Below are positions 31,025 to 37,861 of a DNA stretch of 64,000 bases, piece after piece. Position 1 is the first letter of the stretch, and each line of letters begins with the position of its first letter. The notes below the pieces were generated by a model. It saw only the letters and a list, made by a program, of their open reading frames with translations. It was not told where the DNA came from and ran no database searches. A program made the position numbers and the translations under genes. The stretch comes from Staphylococcus simulans (lineage in GTDB: Bacteria; Bacillota; Bacilli; Staphylococcales; Staphylococcaceae), in contig NZ_MRZJ01000004.1 in the NCBI RefSeq assembly GCF_002994445.1, positions 186,001-250,000 of the forward strand, read 5' to 3'.

Positions 31025-31423
31025 CTAGTGTAACCAATTCTGATAAATCCATAAGCCTATCAAGGTCATCACTATTATCCACAAGGCAATGATTAGTATG
31101 CCTGCATACCAGTTTTTAGAAAGCGAGCGCTTATTTATCATTTGTGCTTGTGCACGATTAGATTCAAGCACTTCATCTGGTATTAATTTTAAACATAATG
31201 CAATGCCTAAAGGAACTATAATAATATCATCTAAATAGCCTAAGACCGGGATGAAATCCGGAATAAGATCAATAGGACTTAGTGCATAAGCAACCACACA
31301 GACTGCAAGTATCTTAACACCTAGAGGTGTTCTTCTATCTTTGGAAACTAGATAAAGCAAGACAAGTTCTTGATTCATTTTACTTACAAAAGCTTTGAAT
31401 TTTGAGGTGAGTTTATCATTCAT
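31025..31423 (-). CDS. YkvA-family membrane protein (DUF1232)
   Basis: 132 residues. The DUF1232 core, AVCVVAYALSPIDLIPDFIPVLGYLDDIIIVPLGI (about 33-68), contains the family's SPIDLIPDFIP hallmark; a C-terminal membrane segment follows (WYAGILIIALWIIVMTLIGLWIY). Function unknown. It is 19 bases downstream of the exonuclease-like gene on the same strand and probably cotranscribed. Confidence 0.83.
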   Translation of the reverse strand: MNDKLTSKFKAFVSKMNQELVLLYLVSKDRRTPLGVKILAVCVVAYALSPIDLIPDFIPVLGYLDDIIIVPLGIALCLKLIPDEVLESNRAQAQMINKRSLSKNWYAGILIIALWIIVMTLIGLWIYQNWLH

Positions 31424-31442
31424 AGGTTAGCTCTCTCTTTAA

Positions 31443-32108
31443 TTATTTTTTAGTCATAGAGTTTAACATTAAGGCAAGATTTCCTGTAGCTTTGGCATCA
31501 TTTAGTGCATCGTGTGAATCTGTGTCGCCTAAGTTGAACTGATGTTTAAGTGTTTCTAGTTTATGATTAGGTGTGTTTTTTATTTGCTTTCTAGACAGCG
31601 GCAACGTATCTAATACACGCAATCTAGGTTTTTCTATATCGAAATCGTCCGCATAGCGTAATATAAATTTCATCGCAAAAGGGGCAGAATGCGAAACAAT
31701 GAGCTTGTCTCCGATAAATTGATAAATCGCTTCTATATCATCTTTTTGAATGAAGTCTTTATCTTCTAGAAACTCATTTGAAATTCCTGTGATATCTTTA
31801 ATTTTCTTAGTGAGTAATCGAGTCGGTCTGAAGTATTTTACGAATTGATCAACAGGCTGTCCATCTTTAAATAACACTAAAGCAATTTGAAACATATCAT
31901 GAAAGTCAGGGCTTAAACCCGTTGTTTCAATATCTACTGCCACAAACATATCTTCAAATTCAGCCGTTTTCTCATATTCAACAGCAGGGCGTTTTCGTTG
32001 TTGAAGTTCAGCTTCCAACTCTTTAATATACTTCTCTTTTAAGCGCAGTTTCATGACCAATAATTCATTTTCTTTCTTCAGTTTTTCTAATAATTCTTCT
32101 TGGTTCAC
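31443..32108 (-). CDS. DEDD-type exonuclease relative with altered active site
   Basis: 221 residues. An N-terminal coiled coil (about 1-40, KLKKENELLVMKLRLKEKYIKELEAEL) is followed by an RNase T/DnaQ-like fold. ExoI is intact (FVAVDIETTGLSPD, D-x-E) and ExoIII is intact (SHDALNDAKATGNLA, H...D), but ExoII reads VSHSAPFAMKFILRY, with Ala where the family has the catalytic Asp (usual pattern HNAxFD). Activity may therefore be reduced or lost; it could instead bind DNA or protein. Start GTG 32108 with GGAGGTGAATTT before it. Likely cotranscribed with the YkvA gene. Confidence 0.75.
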   Translation of the reverse strand: MNQEELLEKLKKENELLVMKLRLKEKYIKELEAELQQRKRPAVEYEKTAEFEDMFVAVDIETTGLSPDFHDMFQIALVLFKDGQPVDQFVKYFRPTRLLTKKIKDITGISNEFLEDKDFIQKDDIEAIYQFIGDKLIVSHSAPFAMKFILRYADDFDIEKPRLRVLDTLPLSRKQIKNTPNHKLETLKHQFNLGDTDSHDALNDAKATGNLALMLNSMTKK

Positions 32109-32424
32109 AAATTCACCTCCATATGTTAGAACATGTATCTATTTTACATTAAATTAACAGCAAAAGATGTAAAATTAAGGATTCAAATTTAATTAGGCAT
32201 ATGTACTAAGGCAATTTATATTACATTATCACAAGACTTCAAGCTAAATTGTTATAACAAGTAGAGTAATTAGAACCGTAAAAGTAGTAGTTAAAGAAAC
32301 TATCGTTAAGGTATTAGGAAATATAATAATGATGGAATAAAAACTTAGGAAAGTTTATAATATAAGCAAGCACAATGGCATATCGAATTCTGTAATTAAT
32401 CAGGATTTTAGAGTAAGGGTATTG

Positions 32425-32679
32425 GTGAAAATGTTGAGTTTAAAACTTAAAGAATTAACTAGTGATGGTGTAACGTATTTGTATTATCCAAAAAACGACG
32501 AAACAATAGAGCTGGGTTTAATAAAGATGAAAATTGGTTCGTTAGAGATACTTCAAGCTGAAAAATCCGGGATAGAAAGAAACGGAAATGACAATTATTT
32601 TATTCATGCAATAAGTAAAATCAGATCAAATACAAAGGATCAAAATTTCCCTGAATCTGATTTTGTAGCATGGGGATAA
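32425..32679 (+). CDS. Small protein of unknown function
   Basis: 84 residues from GTG 32425, or 82 from ATG 32431; AAGGG precedes the GTG at 5 bases. Starts KMLSLKLKELTSDGVTYLYY; mixed charged residues, no membrane segment, no motif I recognise. It lies in an AT-rich accessory stretch between the exonuclease gene and tRNA-Arg, next to degraded coding sequence, so it may be a surviving piece of a decayed island. The 315 bases before it hold nothing I can identify. Confidence 0.45.
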   Translation: MKMLSLKLKELTSDGVTYLYYPKNDETIELGLIKMKIGSLEILQAEKSGIERNGNDNYFIHAISKIRSNTKDQNFPESDFVAWG

Positions 32680-32709
32680 AGTATAGTCATATTATTATAG
32701 TAAGAATGT

Positions 32710-32895
32710 TTGAGGGTCGTGTTGCTTATTGGAGTTCTAATGGTGGTTAAAATGATGAAGCGTTAAAGGACATTGTTATCAATGAACACGTTAAACTGAT
32801 AAGATTATCCGTCAAATGATATTAGGAAAAGACAAATATCATAAAGTAAGTGTAGTTGGAATACCAGGAGAAAATAAAACAATAATTCTGTAACT
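32710..32895 (+). pseudogene. Possible decayed coding sequence
   Basis: Peptide-like runs occur in changing frames: MFEGRVAYWSSNGG then a stop, NDEALKDIVINEHVKLIR in another phase, then QMILGKDKYHKVSVVG and PGENKTIIL ending in a stop. The pattern of well-formed protein-like sequence interrupted by stops and frame changes suggests a degraded gene; the original product cannot be named. The following 130 bases to 33024 show nothing further. Confidence 0.3.
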
Positions 32896-33024
32896 TTCAA
32901 TCCACTTTTATTCTGGGGCTTCAATATTTTCGATAGTTTATTTAAACATAAAGCCAATTAAAGCAATGACTATAGTTAGTAGTTTAGGGTGAATTAAGTA
33001 TATCTATAAAAAGGAAGAGGAATT

Positions 33025-33174
33025 ATGGACATTAAATTTAAGTTGGACGGAACTCGTTCTCCGGAAGAATACAGAAAAATATGGGCATACTTGGGAAATG
33101 AAATAGAAAAAGAACATGAAATGAAAAAGAAAGAACAAGAAAAAGAAAAATCTAATAAAGAACCTAACCAATGA
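33025..33174 (+). CDS. 49-residue charged small protein, unknown
   Basis: MDIKFKLDGTRSPEEYRKIW followed by a helix that becomes almost purely Lys/Glu (EIEKEHEMKKKEQEKEKSNK). AGGAAGAGGAATT precedes the ATG at a good distance. No homologue is recognised. It ends six bases before the first base of the IS-like remnant, so its 3' end may have been altered by insertion. Real translation is plausible but unproven. Confidence 0.45.
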   Translation: MDIKFKLDGTRSPEEYRKIWAYLGNEIEKEHEMKKKEQEKEKSNKEPNQ

Positions 33175-33180
33175 CAATGG

Positions 33181-33349
33181 TGTACTGCCTCCCAAAAGTT
33201 GAACTTACAATATTCAACTTTTGGGGAGTTTAATTATGAATAAAAGTTATGGGTCAGGTTTTAAATTTCAAACAATACAAGAATACAAAAGTGCTCAAAT
33301 TGACCACGAATTGACCAAAATATTTAAAATGAATATTAAGGATCTATAA
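33181..33349 (+). mobile_element. Remnant of an IS3-family (IS150-like) element
   Basis: The end begins TGTACTGCCTCCCAAAAGTT, resembling the terminal repeats of IS150-group elements (TGTACTGnCCCCAAAAAGTT class). A hairpin follows (CCAAAAGTTGAA / TTCAACTTTTGG), then the start of an orfA-like gene. The other end and the second ORF are missing. Only about 170 bases remain. Identification rests on end sequence plus the orfA-like peptide, both from memory. Confidence 0.55.
33236..33349 (+). pseudogene. Truncated transposase OrfA (IS3-like)
   Basis: 37 codons, MNKSYGSGFKFQTIQEYKSA ending MNIKDL and a stop. The beginning resembles the helix-turn-helix OrfA of IS150-like elements (YSxEFKxxxVQEY...). 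A full OrfA is roughly 90-170 residues, so this is a fragment that cannot support transposition. TTGGGGAGTTTAATT precedes the ATG. Confidence 0.5.
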
Positions 33350-33351
33350 AA

Positions 33352-33385
33352 CATAAAAAAAGAAACGTTGAATTAACAACGTTTC
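33352..33385 (-). terminator. Terminator of the tRNA-Arg gene
   Basis: Perfect stem GAAACGTTG / CAACGTTTC with a 6-base loop; on the minus strand it is followed by a run of T's. Located 46 bases beyond the 3' end of the tRNA. Confidence 0.85.
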
Positions 33386-33430
33386 AAGGAACTCACGTTA
33401 AAATGATATTAACAATTGTGAGCAGTTTTA

Positions 33431-33504
33431 CGTCCTGGGAGGGATTCGAACCCCCGACCGATGGCTTAGAAGGCCATTGCTCTATCCAGCTGAGCTACCA
33501 GGAC
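33431..33504 (-). tRNA. tRNA-Arg (anticodon TCT)
   Basis: 74 bases on the minus strand. Acceptor stem GTCCTGG / CCAGGAC with discriminator G; D arm AGCTCAGCTGGATAGAGC; anticodon loop CTTCTAA with TCT, reading AGA/AGG; T arm with GGTTCGAATCC. CCA is not encoded. It is a single tRNA gene with its own terminator, flanked by accessory sequence; tRNA-Arg genes are common integration targets, but no direct repeat of its 3' end was found nearby. Confidence 0.95.
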
Positions 33505-33647
33505 ATGATTTTTTAACACAAGAATAATTATATCTAATTAATGTATTTAAATCAATACCATTCTTTATAAATTTCGATAAGATTTTTCACTTTAGTAGAT
33601 GAATTGCACTTATCATGGTAAGTATATCATATTTTGGAGGTTGGGGG

Positions 33648-33669
33648 ACAGTTTGGAATGCCTAACTGT
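33648..33669. promoter_or_regulatory. Possible AgrA-type inverted site upstream of the PSM gene
   Basis: ACAGTT and AACTGT form an inverted pair 10 bases apart (ACAGTTTGG...CCTAACTGT). AgrA sites have ACAGTTAAG-like half-sites, usually as direct repeats, so the inverted arrangement is unusual. A TATAGT at 33751-33756 could be the -10, with TTGTCC 20 bases upstream; long spacers are typical of agr-dependent promoters. The rest of the 314-base gap between the tRNA and the PSM gene has no other element I can name. Confidence 0.35.
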
Positions 33670-33818
33670 AATTGTTTTGATAGAAATCCACGAGGATGAA
33701 TCAAAGATGGCGAGTTGAGGAATTTTGTCCAATTCAATTAAGAATCATTGTATAGTGTATGTATCGAAGGTTAGTACATACATTAACCTTAACTATTCTA
33801 CTTATAGGGGTGACAATC

Positions 33819-33953
33819 ATGGAAGGTTTATTCAAAGCTATTCAAGGTACAATCGACGCTGCTCAAAGCGGTGACAACTTAAACTTAGGATCAAACATCG
33901 TTGACATCATCACTAACGGTGCAAGCATCGTAAGCAAATTATTCGGATTCTAA
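33819..33953 (+). CDS. Beta-class phenol-soluble modulin
   Basis: 44 residues starting MEGLFKAIQGTIDAAQSGD and ending SIVSKLFGF. Length, the MEGLF start and the LFGF end match PSM-beta peptides of S. aureus and S. epidermidis and the SLUSH peptides of S. lugdunensis: amphipathic, secreted without signal peptide through the PSM ABC transporter, surfactant and biofilm-structuring. TAGGGGTGACAATC precedes the ATG. Only one copy is seen, where S. aureus has two or more. A strong terminator follows. The position upstream of the HAD-GNAT-bshC genes equals that of the S. aureus psm-beta genes. Confidence 0.9.
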   Translation: MEGLFKAIQGTIDAAQSGDNLNLGSNIVDIITNGASIVSKLFGF

Positions 33954-33981
33954 TTGATAATGAATAATTCACAATATTATT

Positions 33982-34017
33982 AAAGGCGAGTGAACATTTT
34001 TTGTTCCTCGCCTTTTT
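33982..34017. terminator. Bidirectional terminator after the PSM gene
   Basis: Stem AAAGGCGAGTGAACA / TGTTCCTCGCCTTT (one bulge) with T run on plus; AT-rich on the other side. Serves PSM and probably the convergent membrane-protein gene. Confidence 0.82.
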
Positions 34018-34029
34018 CTCATATTCAGG

Positions 34030-34974
34030 TTATTGTGGTTCTAATTGTGTTGTACCTTTGCCATAGATTGTGATAATATCGTTCTTTTTGATATCTATTG
34101 CAGTTTGAGGCTTTGGTTTGACTGATTTGCTGGATTTCATTTTTCTATTAGTCAGAATTTCATTAGTTTTAAGTCTGTAGTTATCATTATAAAGTGTAAG
34201 GTTATTGGTTGAATCTTTGCTTGTTTGTTTTGCGATATAGCGACCTGGTTTGATGTCAGTACCTACAATATATAATCCCTGTTTTAAAGTTGTTGTAGTT
34301 TTAATGGGGATAGGGTCAATTGATACTTGATCGGTTCTTTTTATAATAAGCTTTTGATCTTTAGCTAGATGTAAGTTAATAGATTTGTTCTTCGATTCTT
34401 GATAACCATCTAATGTCGAAGAAAGATTAGACCTGCCATTTTCATTTTCCAGCATGATTGTTCCTATTTCTTTTTCTTTAATTGATATTTTGTAATAACC
34501 AGGTTGAATATCTTTTCCTACTGTATAGATGCCGGAACCTTTCGTTGTTTTTTGTCCTTTATCAGCAGTCGGATTATAACCTACAGGATAGTGTCTGCCT
34601 TTTGAGATATAATTTTCACTCTTTTTTTGATGCGTATTAGAGTCGTTTTTTGGCGGAGCAGGCGGTGTCTCTGAATCATTTTTCGTCGTTTTGGGTGTTG
34701 TATCTTTTTTGTCAAAGAAGTTGTTTAAAGTTTCTTTGACGGAAATAGAAGGTTTGAAACTCCCTATACGTTTCCAGTCTGTTTTGATGGAATTGTCTGT
34801 GAAAATGCCGAAGAAACATATAAGACCTAACAAGAAAGAAAGTGTTGCTATAGACAATCGTAATTTAAAGCGTGTTTGATTACCGAGAGCGCTTAAAGTT
34901 AAAAAAGTGAAAATGATAAATAGCAAAGAAAATAAAATCCATAACAATAAGAATGTCATAGGGGATAACAGCAT
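34030..34974 (-). CDS. Membrane protein with two VGxDIxPGxY domains (paralogue 1)
   Basis: 314 residues. Two or three N-terminal membrane segments (about 5-28, 38-58) lead to a Lys/Pro/Ser/Asp-rich linker (about 85-130) and then two related extracytoplasmic modules, each starting with the motif: VGKDIQPGYYKISI (about 165) and VGTDIKPGRYIAK (about 235). Each module ends with ...I.I.. strands, the second with NDIITIYGKGTTQLEPQ. The N-terminus ALGNQTRFKLRLSIA is nearly the same as the paralogue at 35429-36322. Function unknown. AAAGGAGCGAGATTT precedes ATG 34974; a longer frame to 35010 has no ribosome site. Confidence 0.7.
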   Translation of the reverse strand: MLLSPMTFLLLWILFSLLFIIFTFLTLSALGNQTRFKLRLSIATLSFLLGLICFFGIFTDNSIKTDWKRIGSFKPSISVKETLNNFFDKKDTTPKTTKNDSETPPAPPKNDSNTHQKKSENYISKGRHYPVGYNPTADKGQKTTKGSGIYTVGKDIQPGYYKISIKEKEIGTIMLENENGRSNLSSTLDGYQESKNKSINLHLAKDQKLIIKRTDQVSIDPIPIKTTTTLKQGLYIVGTDIKPGRYIAKQTSKDSTNNLTLYNDNYRLKTNEILTNRKMKSSKSVKPKPQTAIDIKKNDIITIYGKGTTQLEPQ

Positions 34975-35073
34975 AAATCTCGCTCCTTTTTTTGTTTGTT
35001 TATGAAGCAAATTTAAAATTAAGTGTAGTTAAACATATTATATGAAAGATGACAAAAAGGAGCAATAAAATAT

Positions 35074-35101
35074 AAAAAAGACGCACCTAATGGGGTACGT
35101 C
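35074..35101 (-). terminator. Terminator after the 59-residue gene
   Basis: Minus-strand stem GACGTACC / GGTGCGTC (one mismatch) followed by T's. Confidence 0.7.
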
Positions 35102-35117
35102 TGACAATCATCAAAGC

Positions 35118-35297
35118 TTATTGTACTTTCAATTTGCGGTAATATTTACTTTCTGAGAACGGTGTGTTGTTTCTGATGCGCTGTAATAGAATTTCTTCTT
35201 GTTCATAATTACTTAATGTACTTAAGTAAGGTTTCGGAGGTTTTTCACCGAACTTTTCAATATATTGTTGATATGCGCGTTCTAAACGTGGGTTCAT
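35118..35297 (-). CDS. 59-residue protein, unknown
   Basis: MNPRLERAYQQYIEKFGEKP, then PPKPYLSTLSNYEQEEILLQR and a basic C-terminus. Charged, soluble, no motif recognised. AAGGGAGTTGAAACAT gives a proper ribosome site for ATG 35297; an in-frame TTG at 35306 lies too close to that site. It sits between the two paralogous membrane proteins on the same strand and has its own terminator, so it may be independently expressed. Confidence 0.55.
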   Translation of the reverse strand: MNPRLERAYQQYIEKFGEKPPKPYLSTLSNYEQEEILLQRIRNNTPFSESKYYRKLKVQ

Positions 35298-35428
35298 ATG
35301 TTTCAACTCCCTTATTCATAATACATCTCTTATTACTATTAATACCCTTTATTGAATAGTAAATTCAAAAGATAATTAAATACATACGATATCAATTATA
35401 CGCCAGTGATAAACAATATGCAAACAAC

Positions 35429-36322
35429 TTATTGACGTGTCAATTTAACAGTCGTTTCTCCTTTAATGTAAATCATATCTCCATTGCTGAATGTAACTGA
35501 CTTAGAGAAATCTGGTTCTAAAAGTTCATTATACTTAAGTTCATACCGGTGCTTCTTTTGCATTTGTACGATGAAGTTTCCGCTATTTTCTGATGTGATT
35601 TGATAGTGTCCAGGTTTTACATCTGTACCGACAATATAAGTACCTGCGGTCAGTGTATTACGCATGATGTGTTTTTCTGGAACGATGGAATATGTCGTCT
35701 TATACTTTTTCTTTGCAGAATTAAGTTTAAGTGTATGTCCCTTAATTAAGTATGTGGTCAATGATTTAGGTGTTTCAGATTTAGTTAAATGTGCAAATTC
35801 AGCAACTTCGCCAAATGGGTTAAAGATTTCGATGGTACCATAAGGAGGGTCGCCTTCAATTGAAATACGATAATAGCCAGGTTTAATATCTTTGCCGACC
35901 GTTAGTTTTTCAGCGTCGCTTTTTATAGATTTGCCTGAAGCGGAAGTGGGTTTAAATTTCAAAGGAAAGTAGGCGTACACGCTTTCGTATCCTTTAGCTT
36001 TAATTTCATCATGTGTGAATTCTCTTTTTGAATCCAGTACTACAGTTGAATCAGATGATGGTTTTGATTTGTCTTTGTTGTTAAGGAAAGGCAGTTTGTC
36101 TTTAATAGATAGATTATTGTTAGTGTTTTGATAGAGTGATTGATCAGTAAAGATGCCAACGAAACTAACGAGCCCTAGAATTAAAGCGGTGAGTGCAACT
36201 ATCAGTTTTAATTTGTATTTGTTTTGATTCCCCAATGCGTTTAAAGTCAAGAATAAAAAGATGATAAAGATAAGTGTGAAAAGCAGCCATAGGGCTAGAA
36301 AAACAGAAGCATGCAAGGTCAT
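35429..36322 (-). CDS. Membrane protein with two VGxDIxPGxY domains (paralogue 2)
   Basis: 297 residues. N-terminal membrane segments (LWLLFTLIFIIFLFLTLNALG; IVALTALILGLVSFVGIFT) match paralogue 1, then a Lys/Ser/Asp-rich linker and two modules with VGKDIKPGYYRISI (about 143) and VGTDVKPGHYQI (about 224), ending NGDMIYIKGETTVKL. The extracytoplasmic part likely binds something at the cell surface, but nothing identifies the ligand. GGGGGATACAAAT precedes ATG 36322; the longer frame to 36337 overlaps that site. It is probably a duplicate of the neighbour that diverged. Confidence 0.7.
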   Translation of the reverse strand: MTLHASVFLALWLLFTLIFIIFLFLTLNALGNQNKYKLKLIVALTALILGLVSFVGIFTDQSLYQNTNNNLSIKDKLPFLNNKDKSKPSSDSTVVLDSKREFTHDEIKAKGYESVYAYFPLKFKPTSASGKSIKSDAEKLTVGKDIKPGYYRISIEGDPPYGTIEIFNPFGEVAEFAHLTKSETPKSLTTYLIKGHTLKLNSAKKKYKTTYSIVPEKHIMRNTLTAGTYIVGTDVKPGHYQITSENSGNFIVQMQKKHRYELKYNELLEPDFSKSVTFSNGDMIYIKGETTVKLTRQ

Positions 36323-36509
36323 ATTTGTATCCCCCAATCCCTAATAATAGGTAGTTTATCTTTGTTTATTATTTTGATTATATATGACAATTTATAGTTT
36401 CACAATTTATTGTTAGATGCATTCATGGTGTGATTAAAAATATAAAAAGGAGATGCTGTTGCAAGTTGTTAAAAATTCAACTACCATGAGGAATAATGGG
36501 GGTGAAGTT

Positions 36510-37193
36510 GTGAAGTATGAAACGATATTATTAGATTTTGATGATACGATTGTGGATTTTCATGATGCTGAAGATCGTGCATTCGAATATCTTGCACATC
36601 AATTTAAGCTAGATCCGACGCCTAAAAATCTGGCATTATTCAAAGAAGTGAATCAAGCACATTGGGAAGCGTTTCAAGAAAATAAGCTGACGAAAGAAGA
36701 AGTGTTGACGGAGCGTTTTATTAATTACTTTAAGCGTTTTGGAATGGAAGTGAATGGGCATGAAGCGGATGTCACATTCAGAGATGGATTAGCGACAGCA
36801 CCGGTTAAATATTTTCCGCAAACAATTGAAGCAATTGAATATATGTCGCAGCATGCAAAGGTTTATATTGTAACAAATGGTGTGGAGGATACACAGTTGC
36901 GTCGTTTAACGCAAACACCGCTTGAAAATATCATGCATGATATCTTTATTTCAGAAGTGACAGGTTTCCAAAAACCGATGCCTGAATTCTTTGATTATGT
37001 CTTTGATCGTATTGATGCACAGCGTGAAAGTTCATTAATTATCGGTGATTCTTTAACATCAGATATCAAAGGCGGTATTAATGCAGGCATTGATACATGC
37101 TGGTTTAACTATAGAAACAAAGCGAATGCGTCGAATATTCAACCGGATTATGAAATTAAGAATCTGAGTGAGATTAAATCTATTATTCAATAA
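36510..37193 (+). CDS. HAD-superfamily hydrolase, YjjG-like nucleotidase
   Basis: 227 residues. Motif I LLDFDDTIVDF (nucleophile and acid Asp), motif II VYIVTNGVEDTQ, motif III Lys near FQKPMPEF, motif IV IIGDSLTSDIKGG. This is the pattern of YjjG/YfnB 5'-nucleotidases that remove non-canonical pyrimidine nucleotides; the precise substrate is unproven. GGGGGTGAAGTT precedes GTG 36510; an upstream in-frame extension (from 36453) is preceded by AAAAGGAG but adds sequence absent from relatives. Terminator follows. Confidence 0.82.
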   Translation: MKYETILLDFDDTIVDFHDAEDRAFEYLAHQFKLDPTPKNLALFKEVNQAHWEAFQENKLTKEEVLTERFINYFKRFGMEVNGHEADVTFRDGLATAPVKYFPQTIEAIEYMSQHAKVYIVTNGVEDTQLRRLTQTPLENIMHDIFISEVTGFQKPMPEFFDYVFDRIDAQRESSLIIGDSLTSDIKGGINAGIDTCWFNYRNKANASNIQPDYEIKNLSEIKSIIQ

Positions 37194-37194
37194 A

Positions 37195-37232
37195 AATACG
37201 GTCTTGCATTGTGATATGCGAGACCGTATTCA
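37195..37232. terminator. Terminator between HAD hydrolase and YlbP-like gene
   Basis: Stem AATACGGTCTTGCAT / ATGCGAGACCGTATT with few mismatches; the T run is weak. Convergent genes flank it. Confidence 0.7.
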
Positions 37233-37267
37233 TATAATAAGCTGATATTTGATTACAACTTTAAGTA

Positions 37268-37714
37268 TTAATGTCCTGGTGCCCAAATTAGAACATCATA
37301 ACCCTCAGGGTTTTTGGCTTCTGTATCTTTGAAACCATGTCTGATGAAGAAGTCTTTTGACTTGTTTCTAGCAATTGCTTTAATCGGCAAGTGCTTTTCT
37401 TTAGCGAAATCAACAAGTTCTGTACCTAATCCTCTTGATTGGAAAGAAGGCAGTACTTCAAGTTTCCACAATACTAAGTAATTGTCGTACTCTGGGAAGT
37501 AATGTTCTTCAACTTGGCCATTTTCGTATAATGCCATTCTTGCTGCGATTTTTTCCCCTACAAAAATGCCGTAGAATGGTGATTCAGAACTTGCGTCAAT
37601 CATTTCGCCGGCAAATTCATCAATTAAGGCGAGGTTAGGATTGCTTGTTTCTCTAAAGTCCGCAAATAACTCATCTGTCTTATAGTTAATATCTAAATGT
37701 TTAACGTTGCTCAT
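37268..37714 (-). CDS. GNAT N-acetyltransferase, YlbP-like
   Basis: 148 residues. GNAT fold with the acetyl-CoA site LEVLPSFQSRGLGTELVDFA. Like Bacillus YlbP, it is found next to bshC (yllA) and the division cluster. Substrate unknown. A GGGGGGAGACAGA ribosome site precedes the ATG. It is divergent from bshC, with 147 bases between. Confidence 0.82.
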   Translation of the reverse strand: MSNVKHLDINYKTDELFADFRETSNPNLALIDEFAGEMIDASSESPFYGIFVGEKIAARMALYENGQVEEHYFPEYDNYLVLWKLEVLPSFQSRGLGTELVDFAKEKHLPIKAIARNKSKDFFIRHGFKDTEAKNPEGYDVLIWAPGH

Positions 37715-37861
37715 TTCTGTCTCCCCCCTTGCTTCGTTATAGCCATTATATAATAAATAACGCTTACACGCATTGAATACGATAAGCCGTTAAATTGTGT
37801 TATATATAGATAAACATTATACTTATGGTTGAGAAAACTCAGTAGTTAAGGAGAAAAGTGT

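Noticed and set aside
33004..33195. Phe-rich minus-strand ORF opposite the 49-residue small ORF
   Set aside because: The run of Phe is the reverse complement of the Lys/Glu-rich plus-strand helix; no ribosome site.
33431..33504. Possible prophage or island attachment site at tRNA-Arg
   Set aside because: No integrase gene and no repeat of the tRNA 3' end was found in the flanking sequence, so an att site cannot be claimed.
36453..36509. N-terminal extension of the HAD hydrolase from ATG 36453
   Set aside because: It adds 19 residues before the HAD motif that are not typical of the family; GTG 36510 has its own ribosome site.
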